NCBI RefSeq assembly: GCF_045629565.1
Contig: NZ_JAZQRL010000093.1
Span: forward strand, 26,169 to 90,168
Source: Arcticibacter sp045629565
GTDB taxonomy: Bacteria; Bacteroidota; Bacteroidia; Sphingobacteriales; Sphingobacteriaceae
Reading direction: 5' to 3'
DNA length: 64,000 bases
A program made the position numbers and the translations under genes. A model generated the notes under the pieces. The model saw nothing but the letters and a program-made list of their open reading frames with translations. It had not been told where the DNA came from and made no database searches. Positions 24,566 through 33,589 of the stretch are shown in pieces. Each line of letters opens with the position of its first letter. Positions within the stretch are counted from its first letter, which is position 1.

Positions 24566-26704
24566 TTAGTTACTTGCTTCTTTCTCTTTCCGCTTCAGAT
24601 CCCGCCTTAACCTTCTTTTCTCGGCACGCGTCAAAGTGGTGTCCCTGGCTATTTCCTTTGTTCTTTCTGAAATCGATTTTACAGTATCCACTTTCTGGAT
24701 CTTGAAAATATCCCTGAGCAGATCTCCCCCATCCATATCGTCTTCTGCCTCAAAAAGTGAATCCACTTCCATGGTATCCACGACCGGTGCTGCAGGACGA
24801 AGTGCTTCTCGTACCCTTACACCATAAAATCCGTATGCATTGGTATCACGCGATGTGTATCCACGCTGTGCCATCAGATTGCCGATAAGTTTAAAATAAC
24901 CTCGTAAACTCGTTCGCAAACCACCGTCATGCGTAAAATAATAGAGTGACGACTTAGGCTTCGGAACTATGCTCGCCAGGTAGATCCCTTCTCCTAATGT
25001 CAGTTCAGATGGGTGCTTATTGAAATAATACCGTGCAGCTTCACCTATACCGTACACATTACGTCCCCATTCGATGATATTCAGGTAGACTTCAAACATT
25101 CGCTTCTTGGTCGATACGCGGTTGTTCTCAATCAACCATACAATTAACATCTCCTCAATCTTGCGGGCAAGCGTCTTCTGCCTGATCAGGAAGACGTTTT
25201 TCACCAGCTGCATAGATATGGTGCTTCCGCCCCTTTTGAAGGCTTTTTCTTTAAAGTTGGTAGCAATAGACCGTTTTATTGACATCTCAACAAAGCCGTT
25301 ATGAGAATAAAAGGATGGGTCCTCAGCAGTCAATAATGCATTACGTAAATTAGGTGATATCTGCTCGATAGGTGTATAGTCTGGATTTTCGGGACCAACA
25401 ATGATATCTCGCATCGGTTTGCCATACTCATAAGGTGTATAAACAAACGGAGCGTTGATTTTTGCAAGATTGGTTTTACCCCATTTTACAATCCTGAAGC
25501 CTGACGGATTCATTGATGAACTAAATTGAACACTGTCTGGCCGGCGGGTATCCAGAAAAAAGCTCATTTCATACCGAAGCTTACCCTCCACCTGAATGCC
25601 TTCAAGCGACTCAAACAGGCCGATAGGAAAGGAGTTAAACAATTCCTGAGCATCCATATCGCCTGTTTTTAGCTTAAGAGCGTAAGACTTGTTCTTGCCC
25701 ATCGTGTACTTGATGTAAGGATTTGCCTGAATATTCTTCAGATGAATCACTGAGGAACTGTCAATAGCAAGAAAGTCTTTCCCGATCAGAATGTCTGCAT
25801 CAATGGAACCGCTTGGGAGTATGATGTCATTAGCCGCAATCCTCGGATGATTGATCAGCAGATTGCTGATTGCCCATGAACCGTAAATATGAAACTCATC
25901 ACCCTTCTTCCGTGTGTTCTTTAGCTGCGTATATACAGTATCAAAGTTGATCTTCCCCCCCAGCTTTTTCTCGAGCATTGGCAACTCCACTTTCTTGTTA
26001 TCAGCATACAGCTTTATATCCAGTTTCTTATCATCAGCATCCACGTTTCCGTCGATGTGCCAGACGGACTCATCACCGTTAACCAAAATGGTCGATTTAA
26101 GTTCTCCGCTCTCAATAACGGCTGAAGTTGTATGAAAGCTCAGCTCCTCTTCATCCCTGATGATCGTAAGTTTGAAGTCTTTTACGTCCATTTCATCAGG
26201 AATCTTATACAGAAGCTGGTTGAGCAGGTTATTCGCCAGTTCCGCATAATCCGCTTTGCCTTTATCAGTAGAGCTGGGTTTTTTCTTCTTGAACAGGAAA
26301 TCGTAATTACGTACTGTATCCCGCTTGATAAGATGGATATATGCTTTGTTCACCCGGAGCCCGAGCAGCTTTATGTCGCCGAATAACAGGGGCATAAGTT
26401 TAACCCCCACATGCAGATCCTGAACGGAGAGGAGGCTGTCCCGGTTTTCTGGTACGATGGAAATGTCCGAGAAAGCGATTGTCCGCAGCCCTTCAAATCT
26501 CGGATTATTGATGTTCAAATTTAAGTTATAGTCCCTTTTCGCTTTGGCTTTCGCCTTAGCAACCATCTGCTTCAGCAAACTTTCCCGCTTTGAATATGCA
26601 ATAAAACCGAGGATTCCGGCAATTACCAGTAAGATCAGCAGAACAATACCCGAAATTTTTAAGTACTTTTTATAGTTCGTAGGAATACGCATGTATCCGG
26701 ACAT
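24566..26704 (-). CDS. GT51 peptidoglycan glycosyltransferase with long periplasmic N-terminal region
   Basis: This 712-residue membrane protein has a single N-terminal transmembrane helix (about 17-36). About 400 residues with AsmA-like beta-rich character follow. The GT51 lipid II polymerase domain (about 440-610) contains TAEDPSFYSHNGF with catalytic Glu461, RGGSTISMQLVKN (491-503), and ARKIEEMLIVWLIE. No transpeptidase domain follows, only a charged tail. It is therefore a monofunctional transglycosylase with an unusual N-terminal extension, not a penicillin-binding protein. The catalytic domain resembles MtgA, but the overall architecture differs, so I give no symbol. Confidence 0.88.
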   Translation of the reverse strand: MSGYMRIPTNYKKYLKISGIVLLILLVIAGILGFIAYSKRESLLKQMVAKAKAKAKRDYNLNLNINNPRFEGLRTIAFSDISIVPENRDSLLSVQDLHVGVKLMPLLFGDIKLLGLRVNKAYIHLIKRDTVRNYDFLFKKKKPSSTDKGKADYAELANNLLNQLLYKIPDEMDVKDFKLTIIRDEEELSFHTTSAVIESGELKSTILVNGDESVWHIDGNVDADDKKLDIKLYADNKKVELPMLEKKLGGKINFDTVYTQLKNTRKKGDEFHIYGSWAISNLLINHPRIAANDIILPSGSIDADILIGKDFLAIDSSSVIHLKNIQANPYIKYTMGKNKSYALKLKTGDMDAQELFNSFPIGLFESLEGIQVEGKLRYEMSFFLDTRRPDSVQFSSSMNPSGFRIVKWGKTNLAKINAPFVYTPYEYGKPMRDIIVGPENPDYTPIEQISPNLRNALLTAEDPSFYSHNGFVEMSIKRSIATNFKEKAFKRGGSTISMQLVKNVFLIRQKTLARKIEEMLIVWLIENNRVSTKKRMFEVYLNIIEWGRNVYGIGEAARYYFNKHPSELTLGEGIYLASIVPKPKSSLYYFTHDGGLRTSLRGYFKLIGNLMAQRGYTSRDTNAYGFYGVRVREALRPAAPVVDTMEVDSLFEAEDDMDGGDLLRDIFKIQKVDTVKSISERTKEIARDTTLTRAEKRRLRRDLKRKEKEASN

Positions 26705-26814
26705 ATTTAATTATTAGACGCATAAAGGAAACGCTAATCGGAAAAGATTAGTTTCCAAAGTGTAAATATCTGTAAAAACATAAAGAAACAGGCAGTTAAG
26801 CGGGTAGGTTTCAT

Positions 26815-26822
26815 TAATTTTG
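26815..26822 (+). promoter_or_regulatory. Candidate -7 box upstream of mrp
   Basis: TAATTTTG matches TAnnTTTG. No good -33 box was seen. If it is real, transcription starts near 26829. That excludes the in-frame TTG at 26820 as a start codon and supports the ATG at 26841. Confidence 0.4.
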
Positions 26823-26840
26823 TTTTTTAATATTCATCAG

Positions 26841-27911
26841 ATGATTACAAAGGAAAAGGTATTACATGCCTTAAGCCATGTTGAAGAACCGGATCTCAAA
26901 AAAGACCTGGTAACCCTCAACATGATTGAAGATATAATTATAGAAGGTGACCATGTTACATTTACGGTTATACTCACCACACCAGCATGTCCGCTAAAAG
27001 GCTTGATTGAGAACGCTTGTCGCAATGCCATCGCTCACTTTATTAGTCCCAACGCTAAAGTCGACGTAAAGATGACATCCCGTGTAACCACTCAAAAGAA
27101 CCAGCCCCTTAATAACATCAGTAACATCATCGTTGTAGCGTCAGGTAAAGGCGGTGTTGGTAAATCAACTGTATCAGCCAATATAGCTCTTGGATTAGCT
27201 AAGAAGGGTGCCAGAGTCGGTTTAATTGATGCGGATATCTACGGCCCTTCCATCCCGATCATGTTCGGAGTAGAAGATGCCAAGCCGGAGGCCATCCAGA
27301 CTCCCGAGGGCAAGACCCGTATTCAGCCAATAGAGAAGTTTGGGATCAAACTGCTCTCTATCGGGTTCTTTACCGATCCCGAACAGCCCATTCCATGGAG
27401 AGGACCAATGGCTTCAAACGCTGTCAAACAGCTATTCAATGACGCTGATTGGGGGGATTTGGATTATCTAGTAGTAGACCTTCCTCCGGGAACTGGCGAT
27501 ATACACATCACTTTGACGCAGACCTATCCGGTAGCAGGAGCAGTGATCGTAACTACCCCACAGAAAGTTGCTTTGGCAGATACTAAAAAAGGCATCGGTA
27601 TGTTCATGATGAATGCCATCAATGTTCCGGTTCTTGGAATTGTTGAGAATATGTCCTATTTCACGCCTGCTGAGCTTCCTGAGAATAAATATTATATTTT
27701 TGGGAAAGGCGGAGGCAGATCGCTGGCTGAGAAGTTTAATGTACCGTTCCTGGGAGAGATTCCCCTGGTGCAAGCCATCAGTGAGGCGGGAGACGGTGGC
27801 GAACCCGTGATATTGCAGGACGAAAACCCGATGTCAGCGGCATTCATGAGTGTTGCGGAGCGGGTTGCCCAGCAGGTTGCTATCCATAATGCCAAGCCGG
27901 CTTCTGTATAA
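26841..27911 (+). CDS. mrp: Mrp/ApbC-type iron-sulfur cluster carrier ATPase
   Basis: This 356-residue P-loop NTPase carries or inserts Fe-S clusters. The N-terminal MIP18-type (DUF59) domain covers about residues 1-85. The deviant Walker A GKGGVGKST is at 102-110, with LIDADIYGPSIPIMFG and DYLVVDLPPGTGDIHIT following. The CxxC motif usual in the C-terminal part of Mrp/Nbp35 proteins is absent: after ENMSYF the sequence reads TPAELPENKYYIFGKGGG. A NifU-like gene follows after 36 bases and supports an Fe-S role. Confidence 0.92.
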   Translation: MITKEKVLHALSHVEEPDLKKDLVTLNMIEDIIIEGDHVTFTVILTTPACPLKGLIENACRNAIAHFISPNAKVDVKMTSRVTTQKNQPLNNISNIIVVASGKGGVGKSTVSANIALGLAKKGARVGLIDADIYGPSIPIMFGVEDAKPEAIQTPEGKTRIQPIEKFGIKLLSIGFFTDPEQPIPWRGPMASNAVKQLFNDADWGDLDYLVVDLPPGTGDIHITLTQTYPVAGAVIVTTPQKVALADTKKGIGMFMMNAINVPVLGIVENMSYFTPAELPENKYYIFGKGGGRSLAEKFNVPFLGEIPLVQAISEAGDGGEPVILQDENPMSAAFMSVAERVAQQVAIHNAKPASV

Positions 27912-27947
27912 TTGGAGATTATTGTGTAATTTTATAAAAAGATTATT

Positions 27948-28226
27948 ATGGATTTGTTGCAAAGAGTGGAAAGTGCGTTAGATAGCATTCGGCCGTACCT
28001 GGAAGCAGACGGTGGCAATGTGTCGGTGGAAGAAATAACTCCTGAAAATATAGTTAAAGTCAGATTGCTGGGCGCATGCGGATCTTGTCCCATGAGCGTG
28101 ATGACGATGAAAGCAGGGATTGAACAGGCCATCAAAAGGTCAGTTCCTGAAATTGAGGGAATTGAGGCCATTAACCTCACGGATATGGACGACCCCAATG
28201 CAGTTATGCCGAATGTAGCACAATAA
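27948..28226 (+). CDS. NifU-like Fe-S scaffold domain protein
   Basis: This 92-residue protein is a stand-alone NifU C-terminal domain. It has RPYLEADGGNVSVEEI and the cluster-binding motif CGSCPMS (Cys44 and Cys47), and assembles or transfers Fe-S clusters. It follows mrp by 36 bases and is followed by a terminator, so mrp and this gene form a two-gene unit. Confidence 0.92.
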   Translation: MDLLQRVESALDSIRPYLEADGGNVSVEEITPENIVKVRLLGACGSCPMSVMTMKAGIEQAIKRSVPEIEGIEAINLTDMDDPNAVMPNVAQ

Positions 28227-28241
28227 AAACAGCTAACATAC

Positions 28242-28280
28242 CCAAAAAAGCGAATCATGTAACATGTTTCGCTTTTTTGG
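28242..28280 (+). terminator. Intrinsic terminator after the NifU-like gene
   Basis: Arms 28242-28254 and 28268-28280 (CCAAAAAAGCGAA with TTCGCTTTTTTGG) pair perfectly. After one T/T mismatch an inner CATGT/ACATG stem continues to a single-base loop. The T6 tract lies within the right arm. It starts 15 bases after the stop codon. Confidence 0.85.
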
Positions 28281-28333
28281 CTTTTAACAGATTTTAACTA
28301 AATAATAGCACAATTATTGATAGGTTTACGTCG

Positions 28334-28966
28334 ATGAGAATAGTTATCACAGCATTGATCATGATATTTGCAACTGGTTTTGCACAGGCTCAGGAAAAGC
28401 CGCTTGTGCAATTTTCAGGGATAATATATAATGTCGACTCAAACGTTGTGGTGCCTTACGTTACCGTTACCAATAAAAATAAAAACAACAAAACGGTATC
28501 AGCCAATTTTCAGGGATACTTCTCTTTCGTAGCCGCTCAGGGCGACACCATCCTATTTAGTTCAGTTGGTTATCGCCGGGAGGCTCTCGTCATTCCAGAC
28601 ATGGAAGGTGAAAAAAGCTATACCGTAGTTGTTAAAATGAAACCAATTGTTGTCAACCTCCCGATGGTATCCGTACTGCCGTGGGCCAGTGTCGACGAAT
28701 TTACCAAGGAGTTCATGTCTATGAAGTTCGCAGATGATGATCTCGAAATCGCTAAAAAGAATGTGGCAAGATCTTCGTTGCTGGCCATGGCGCGCGACCT
28801 GCCGAGAGACGGACAGGAGATGAGGGGAGTTAATTTCCAGAACAACCATATTGCCCTGACCAACAAGGCAATAAATCAGCGGATGGCTAATCCGCTTTTA
28901 AATCCCTTCGCCTGGGGTTCCTTTATTCAACAAATTATCAACGGAGATAAAAGTAAGAGCAATTAA
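28334..28966 (+). CDS. Secreted protein with carboxypeptidase-like regulatory domain
   Basis: This 210-residue protein starts with a signal peptide of about 19 residues (IMIFATGFAQAQEK). A CarboxypepD_reg-like beta-sandwich follows (about 25-100), with the usual VDSNVVVPYVTVTNKNKN and ISVG-type ILFSSVGYRREALVIP blocks also seen at the N-termini of SusC-like proteins. The C-terminal half is helical and unassigned. It is probably exported to the periplasm or outer membrane. The function is unknown. Confidence 0.82.
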   Translation: MRIVITALIMIFATGFAQAQEKPLVQFSGIIYNVDSNVVVPYVTVTNKNKNNKTVSANFQGYFSFVAAQGDTILFSSVGYRREALVIPDMEGEKSYTVVVKMKPIVVNLPMVSVLPWASVDEFTKEFMSMKFADDDLEIAKKNVARSSLLAMARDLPRDGQEMRGVNFQNNHIALTNKAINQRMANPLLNPFAWGSFIQQIINGDKSKSN

Positions 28967-28969
28967 TCT

Positions 28970-29539
28970 TTACTTCTTCTTGCCCTTGTTAGCCTGAGGG
29001 AACTTCATCTTGTAATCTACGTTTACAGCCCCTTTCTTAATAGCCTCAAATTTGCTTTTTAGCATAGCTCTTCTAAGCGGGCTCAATTTATCAGTAAACA
29101 ATTTACCTTCAATGTGATCGTATTCATGTTGGATCACACGGGCAGCCATACCATCAAACGTCTCTTCATGCTGTACCCAGTTTTCGTCATAGTAAGAAAC
29201 TACTATGGTATCAAGCCTTCTTACGTCTTCTCTGATGTCTGGTATGCTCAGGCAGCCTTCATTGAAATCCCATAATACACCCTTTTCTTCCAGAATGCGG
29301 GCATTTATAAATACCTTTTTAAAATTCTCATATCCAGGCTCATCTTTGTCTGAAAGATCAATAACAAACAACCGGATAGCCAGACCCACCTGTGGCGCAG
29401 CCAGGCCCACACCGCTCGCATTGTACATCGTATCGAACATGTTCGAAATAAGTGTTTGCAGCTCAGGGTACTCAGCAGAGATGTCTTCCGCCTTCTTCCT
29501 TAAGATAGGATCACCGTATGCTACTATTGGTAACTTCAT
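28970..29539 (-). CDS. def: Peptide deformylase
   Basis: Def removes the formyl group from the N-terminal methionine of new proteins. The 189-residue protein has all three metal-site motifs: GVGLAAPQVGLAIR (43-56), EGCLSIPDIRE and HEYDHIEG. A basic tail rich in Lys ends the protein. It starts 17 bases downstream of the M16 peptidase gene on the same strand, and its end is convergent with the preceding gene, with only 3 bases between. Confidence 0.96.
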   Translation of the reverse strand: MKLPIVAYGDPILRKKAEDISAEYPELQTLISNMFDTMYNASGVGLAAPQVGLAIRLFVIDLSDKDEPGYENFKKVFINARILEEKGVLWDFNEGCLSIPDIREDVRRLDTIVVSYYDENWVQHEETFDGMAARVIQHEYDHIEGKLFTDKLSPLRRAMLKSKFEAIKKGAVNVDYKMKFPQANKGKKK

Positions 29540-29556
29540 ACTATAAATTTAATAAA

Positions 29557-30789
29557 TTATTCAGCCTCATTCGGCACAAAAGTAAGCGTGCTGATGCTGG
29601 CCGGATCAAAAATCTCGTTTGCTATATCCCGAACCGAGGAGGGAGTGATAGCGTTAATCCTTGCGAAAATCTCCTCCAGGGACTCTGCGCGGCTATGGTC
29701 GATCAAACTCTTGCACATACCGATGATTAGACCCATTCTGTTGTCCTCACCCAATGCAATCTGACCGTTTATCTTCTTCTTTGCCCTGTCCAGCGTAATA
29801 TCGCTCATCTTATTCTCCCTTAAGAGCCTAAGTTGTTTATGCACCAGCTTCAACGCGCGATCAGACTTTTCAGCATCAGTACCAAAGTAGATGGAAAAGA
29901 TTCCGCTGTCGCACATCGGCGTAAAATTGGATTCAATGGTATAGGCGATACCATATTTCTCCCGGATGGTTAGGTTCAGTATAGAACTCATGCCATTTCC
30001 TCCCAGAATATTGTTCAACAGGAGAAGCCCCGTTTTCTTTTCGTCGTATATAGAATAAGCCTGATTCCCGATTACGCAATGCGTCTGCGAAATGGCCTTG
30101 TCCACTGAACGTGTTACCGGAGTATACTGCGGTGCAGTTCTGACAGGCTTATTCAGGTTGGCTGGTATCTTCTCAAAGATAGACGTAAAAAGTCTGCTGA
30201 TCTCTTTCGAAGTATAGCTTCCGTTAACGCCGATGACGATTTCTTCAGTGTTATAATTCGCTGCAAGGAAGGAAAATATATCCTGCTGCTCAAAAGCCAT
30301 CACCGATTCAGGTGTACCAAGGATGTTCCGCCCCAGAGCATGACCAGAGAAAAGAAGGTCTTCAAAGTCGTCCTGAATCGCTTCTTCAGGCTGATCTTGA
30401 TAGGATGCTATTTCGTCGAGAACAACGCCTTTCTCTTTGTCCATCTCCTTTACAGGAAACTGTGAGTGAAAGACCAGGTCTTCAAACAGATCAAGTGCCT
30501 TCCTCAGGTAAGGATTTAAGATAGAGGCATGGATGCAAGTATACTCCTTAGTGGTATAAGCATTCAAATCCCCTCCTACCGCTTCAAGGTAGTTCAGAAT
30601 CTGACTGGTACTTCTTCTTTCCGTCTTCTTGAACAGCAGGTGTTCGATGAAATGTGCCAGGCCATCCTTGCCTTCAGGCTCATCTCTGGAACCTGTATTA
30701 ATAACAATGCAGGCATGTGATACAGAAGAAGTTGATGGCTTAAATAATAACCGAATGCCGTTAGGCAGTGTGAAGACCTCGTAATCCAT
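29557..30789 (-). CDS. M16 family zinc peptidase
   Basis: This 410-residue protein has the inverted zinc motif HFIEH (His46, Glu49, His50) and a downstream Glu in the EKGVVLDEIASYQDQPE region near 120, the third metal ligand in pitrilysin-type enzymes. Length and organisation fit the processing-peptidase-like bacterial M16 proteins that act as dimers. There is no signal peptide, so a cytoplasmic location is likely. The substrate is unknown. Confidence 0.92.
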   Translation of the reverse strand: MDYEVFTLPNGIRLLFKPSTSSVSHACIVINTGSRDEPEGKDGLAHFIEHLLFKKTERRSTSQILNYLEAVGGDLNAYTTKEYTCIHASILNPYLRKALDLFEDLVFHSQFPVKEMDKEKGVVLDEIASYQDQPEEAIQDDFEDLLFSGHALGRNILGTPESVMAFEQQDIFSFLAANYNTEEIVIGVNGSYTSKEISRLFTSIFEKIPANLNKPVRTAPQYTPVTRSVDKAISQTHCVIGNQAYSIYDEKKTGLLLLNNILGGNGMSSILNLTIREKYGIAYTIESNFTPMCDSGIFSIYFGTDAEKSDRALKLVHKQLRLLRENKMSDITLDRAKKKINGQIALGEDNRMGLIIGMCKSLIDHSRAESLEEIFARINAITPSSVRDIANEIFDPASISTLTFVPNEAE

Positions 30790-30819
30790 TTAAAAGGCAA
30801 AGGTAAGAAAATAAAATGC

Positions 30820-31458
30820 CTAGTTTTTCATTTTGAGCTTGCAGGCTCTCTGAAACTTGTCAAATCTGGGTAAGGAAACGGCTCTCACGTATGAATTATA
30901 GGGGTTCTCGGTGGTGTAGTTCTGATGATACTCTTCAGCACGATAAAAGGCATTGAGCGGCGCTACCTCTGTTACGATAGGCATCTCAAACTTTGGAGTC
31001 CATTTCTTAATCGCCTCAGTAGCCAGCTTTTCCTGCTCCTTATCCACGTAAAAAATGGCTGAGCGATAAGAAGGCCCTTCATCTGGCCCTTGTCTGTTTA
31101 AGGTGGTAGGATCATGAGAACTAAAAAATGCCTCCAGCAACTGCTCATAGCTGATCACTTCAGGATTATAATACACCAATATGGTTTCTGCATGCCCCGT
31201 CGTTTCTGTGCATACTTCCTCGTACGTTGGATTCTTGGTATGTCCGCCGGCATAGCCCGACACCGCAGAATCTACCCCTGCGAGCTCCTCAAAGATATGT
31301 TCAGAGCACCAGAAACAGCCCTCAGCAAATGCTGCGATAGATTTGCCCTTATCCGACTTCACGTTTATTTCCTTGGTTCCCTTCTGCTGCCCGGATAAAT
31401 TACATGCTAAAAGCACGCTCATCCCCAATCCCGCAACCACCACTTTAATGCTGTTCAT
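30820..31458 (-). CDS. msrA: Peptide methionine sulfoxide reductase MsrA, lipoprotein form
   Basis: MsrA repairs methionine-S-sulfoxide in proteins. The catalytic motif EGCFWCSEHIFEEL and GYAGGHTKNPTYEEVC are present in this 212-residue protein. Unlike cytosolic MsrA, it begins with a lipoprotein signal (AGLGMSVLLAC, Cys19), so it should be anchored in the envelope and repair exported proteins. There is no fused MsrB domain. Downstream on the same strand is the M16 gene. Confidence 0.94.
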   Translation of the reverse strand: MNSIKVVVAGLGMSVLLACNLSGQQKGTKEINVKSDKGKSIAAFAEGCFWCSEHIFEELAGVDSAVSGYAGGHTKNPTYEEVCTETTGHAETILVYYNPEVISYEQLLEAFFSSHDPTTLNRQGPDEGPSYRSAIFYVDKEQEKLATEAIKKWTPKFEMPIVTEVAPLNAFYRAEEYHQNYTTENPYNSYVRAVSLPRFDKFQRACKLKMKN

Positions 31459-31487
31459 GTTTCAATAACGTAAACAGCCTCAAAACA

Positions 31488-33026
31488 TTATCCTGCCCAG
31501 CCGTCGCGGTCCAGACTCCGGTAATGTATCGCTTCTGCCAGATGTTCGATGCGGATCTCTTCAGAATCTGCCAGGTCAGCAACAGTCCGCGATACCTTCA
31601 GAATGCGGTCGTAAGCACGGGCCGATAGTCCCAGTTTTTCCATCGCCTTTTTCAACAGCATTTGTCCCGCCTCGTTAATACAGCAAACATCACGAACTGC
31701 CTTGGAGCTCATCTGTGCATTGCAATAAACGTCTTTGCTTGCGCTGAAGCGTTCACTTTGCCGTTCACGTGCTTTAATCACGCGGGCCCGTATATCGGCA
31801 CTGCTTTCCGACTTGCCTGCAGAAGCCAATTCTGTGAAGTTGACCGGGGTTACTTCTACGTGAAGATCGATGCGGTCGAGCAACGGACCCGATACCTTGC
31901 TTAAGTATTTTTGAACAGCACCTGGGGGGCAGCTGCAGTCTTTTTCCGGGTGGTTATAAAAGCCACAAGGACAAGGGTTCATGGAAGCAATGAGCATAAA
32001 GCTCGCGGGATAATCCACAGAAAGCCTGGCCCGCGATACCGTCACTCTCCGTTCCTCCAGGGGCTGACGCATCACTTCAAGTACCGAGCGCTTAAACTCA
32101 GGCAGCTCGTCGAGGAAAAGTACGCCGTTATGAGAAAGCGATATTTCCCCTGGCTGTGGAGAGGCTCCGCCTCCCACAAGGGCCACATCACTTATCGTAT
32201 GATGTGGAGAGCGAAACGGTCTGGCCGTCATCAGTGAATCCGCCGCGGCCAACTTTCCTGCTACGGAGTGGATCTTAGTGGTCTCCAATGCTTCTTGTAA
32301 ATTAAGCGGTGGCAGGATACTCGGCAATCTTTTTGCCAGCATAGTTTTGCCAGAACCCGGCGGACCAATCAAAATAGCATTATGTCCTCCTGCAGCTGCA
32401 ATCTCCAGTGCCCGTTTGATGTTCTCCTGACCTTTTACATCGGAGAAGTCTGTCGGATAGTTGGAAATGTTTGAATAGAATTCCGCACGGGTGTCAACCA
32501 TCGTAGGCCTGACCTCTGTCGTTCCCTTGAAGAAATCCAGAACCTCTGTCAGCGTCCGAACGCCTAAAACATCAATATCATTAACGATCGCCGCTTCCCG
32601 AGCGTTCAATACCGGAACGATAAGCCCTTTGAATCCCTCCTTCCTCGCCTGAATGGATACCGGAAGCGCCCCCTTAACAGCCTGTATTGTACCATCCAGC
32701 GATAATTCGCCCAGTATCATATATTGACTGATCTGCGTTGCATCGATTTGCTCCGAAGCACAAAGAATTGCCACGGCAATGGCCAGATCAAACGAAGACC
32801 CCTCCTTGCGTATGTCTGCGGGGGCCATATTTACCAAAATTTTTTGTCTGGGCATGCGGTATCCGGAGTTGCAAATAGCACTTTCTATGCGGAGCAGGCT
32901 TTCCCTAACCGCCGTATCGGGCAAGCCAACGATATAGTACCGCGTACCGCTCGTAATATTTACTTCAATAGTGATGGTTGTTGCCTCTATTCCAAAGACA
33001 GCACTTGAAAAGGTTTTGATAGGCAT
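31488..33026 (-). CDS. YifB/ComM-family AAA+ ATPase (Mg-chelatase-like)
   Basis: This 512-residue protein has an N-terminal Lon-protease-like domain (about 1-170) and an AAA+ domain with Walker A GPPGSGKT (221-228). A short zinc-ribbon-like cysteine run (NPCPCGFYNHPEKDCSCPPG) and the C-terminal Mg-chelatase domain follow. The family member ComM is a branch-migration helicase that helps integrate transforming DNA. That role is inferred here by homology only. Confidence 0.93.
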   Translation of the reverse strand: MPIKTFSSAVFGIEATTITIEVNITSGTRYYIVGLPDTAVRESLLRIESAICNSGYRMPRQKILVNMAPADIRKEGSSFDLAIAVAILCASEQIDATQISQYMILGELSLDGTIQAVKGALPVSIQARKEGFKGLIVPVLNAREAAIVNDIDVLGVRTLTEVLDFFKGTTEVRPTMVDTRAEFYSNISNYPTDFSDVKGQENIKRALEIAAAGGHNAILIGPPGSGKTMLAKRLPSILPPLNLQEALETTKIHSVAGKLAAADSLMTARPFRSPHHTISDVALVGGGASPQPGEISLSHNGVLFLDELPEFKRSVLEVMRQPLEERRVTVSRARLSVDYPASFMLIASMNPCPCGFYNHPEKDCSCPPGAVQKYLSKVSGPLLDRIDLHVEVTPVNFTELASAGKSESSADIRARVIKARERQSERFSASKDVYCNAQMSSKAVRDVCCINEAGQMLLKKAMEKLGLSARAYDRILKVSRTVADLADSEEIRIEHLAEAIHYRSLDRDGWAG

Positions 33027-33106
33027 TGGTTAACTGGATATACCTGTAAATCTACACTCTTGTTTCTGGACGAAAAGTGACAGGTATCACAATGGTAGAG
33101 AATGTT

Positions 33107-33589
33107 TTAATTCTCCTGTACCGGTTCTACCCGCAGACCTACGTCTGTTATCTCGGGCAGCGGGTTATCTCGCATATTCTGTTCAATCTCGAAGATGTAA
33201 CTGCCCTTAGCTGGGAATTTATACCCCTTACGGAACAAAATCTGATAAGAATAGAAATTGCCCGCTCCGCTACCCAGCCATTCGCCGTCAGGATAAGCAA
33301 GCTTAAATTCTTTGCGTTCCGTTATCGTTTCGTAGCCTGTAGCCGACTGATGAATCAGCACAAATATGTTGGAATACTTATAATCGGCAGTATGGCGCAG
33401 GTTAAGATACAGGTTGTACGATTTATCAGGGTCTTCAATAATGACAGGAATTCTCACCTTGCCTGCATAAGACCAGGAACGATTGTCGATGGGTAAATTC
33501 ACATCGACAATCGCAGTCTCATTGCAACTCTGCAGGCCTATACAAAGCAAAAGTATTGCGGTAAATAAATGCCGGTACTTATTCTGCAT
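33107..33589 (-). CDS. gldH: Gliding motility lipoprotein GldH
   Basis: From the ATG at 33587-33589 the protein has 160 residues, with a lipoprotein signal LFTAILLLCIGLQSC. GldH is one of the Gld lipoproteins needed for gliding in flavobacteria. It is also widespread in non-gliding Bacteroidota, so motility cannot be concluded from it. The frame is open to 33880, but that extension is antisense-like low-complexity sequence inside ricT. The start overlaps the ricT stop by 11 bases, which implies coupled translation. Confidence 0.85.
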   Translation of the reverse strand: MQNKYRHLFTAILLLCIGLQSCNETAIVDVNLPIDNRSWSYAGKVRIPVIIEDPDKSYNLYLNLRHTADYKYSNIFVLIHQSATGYETITERKEFKLAYPDGEWLGSGAGNFYSYQILFRKGYKFPAKGSYIFEIEQNMRDNPLPEITDVGLRVEPVQEN

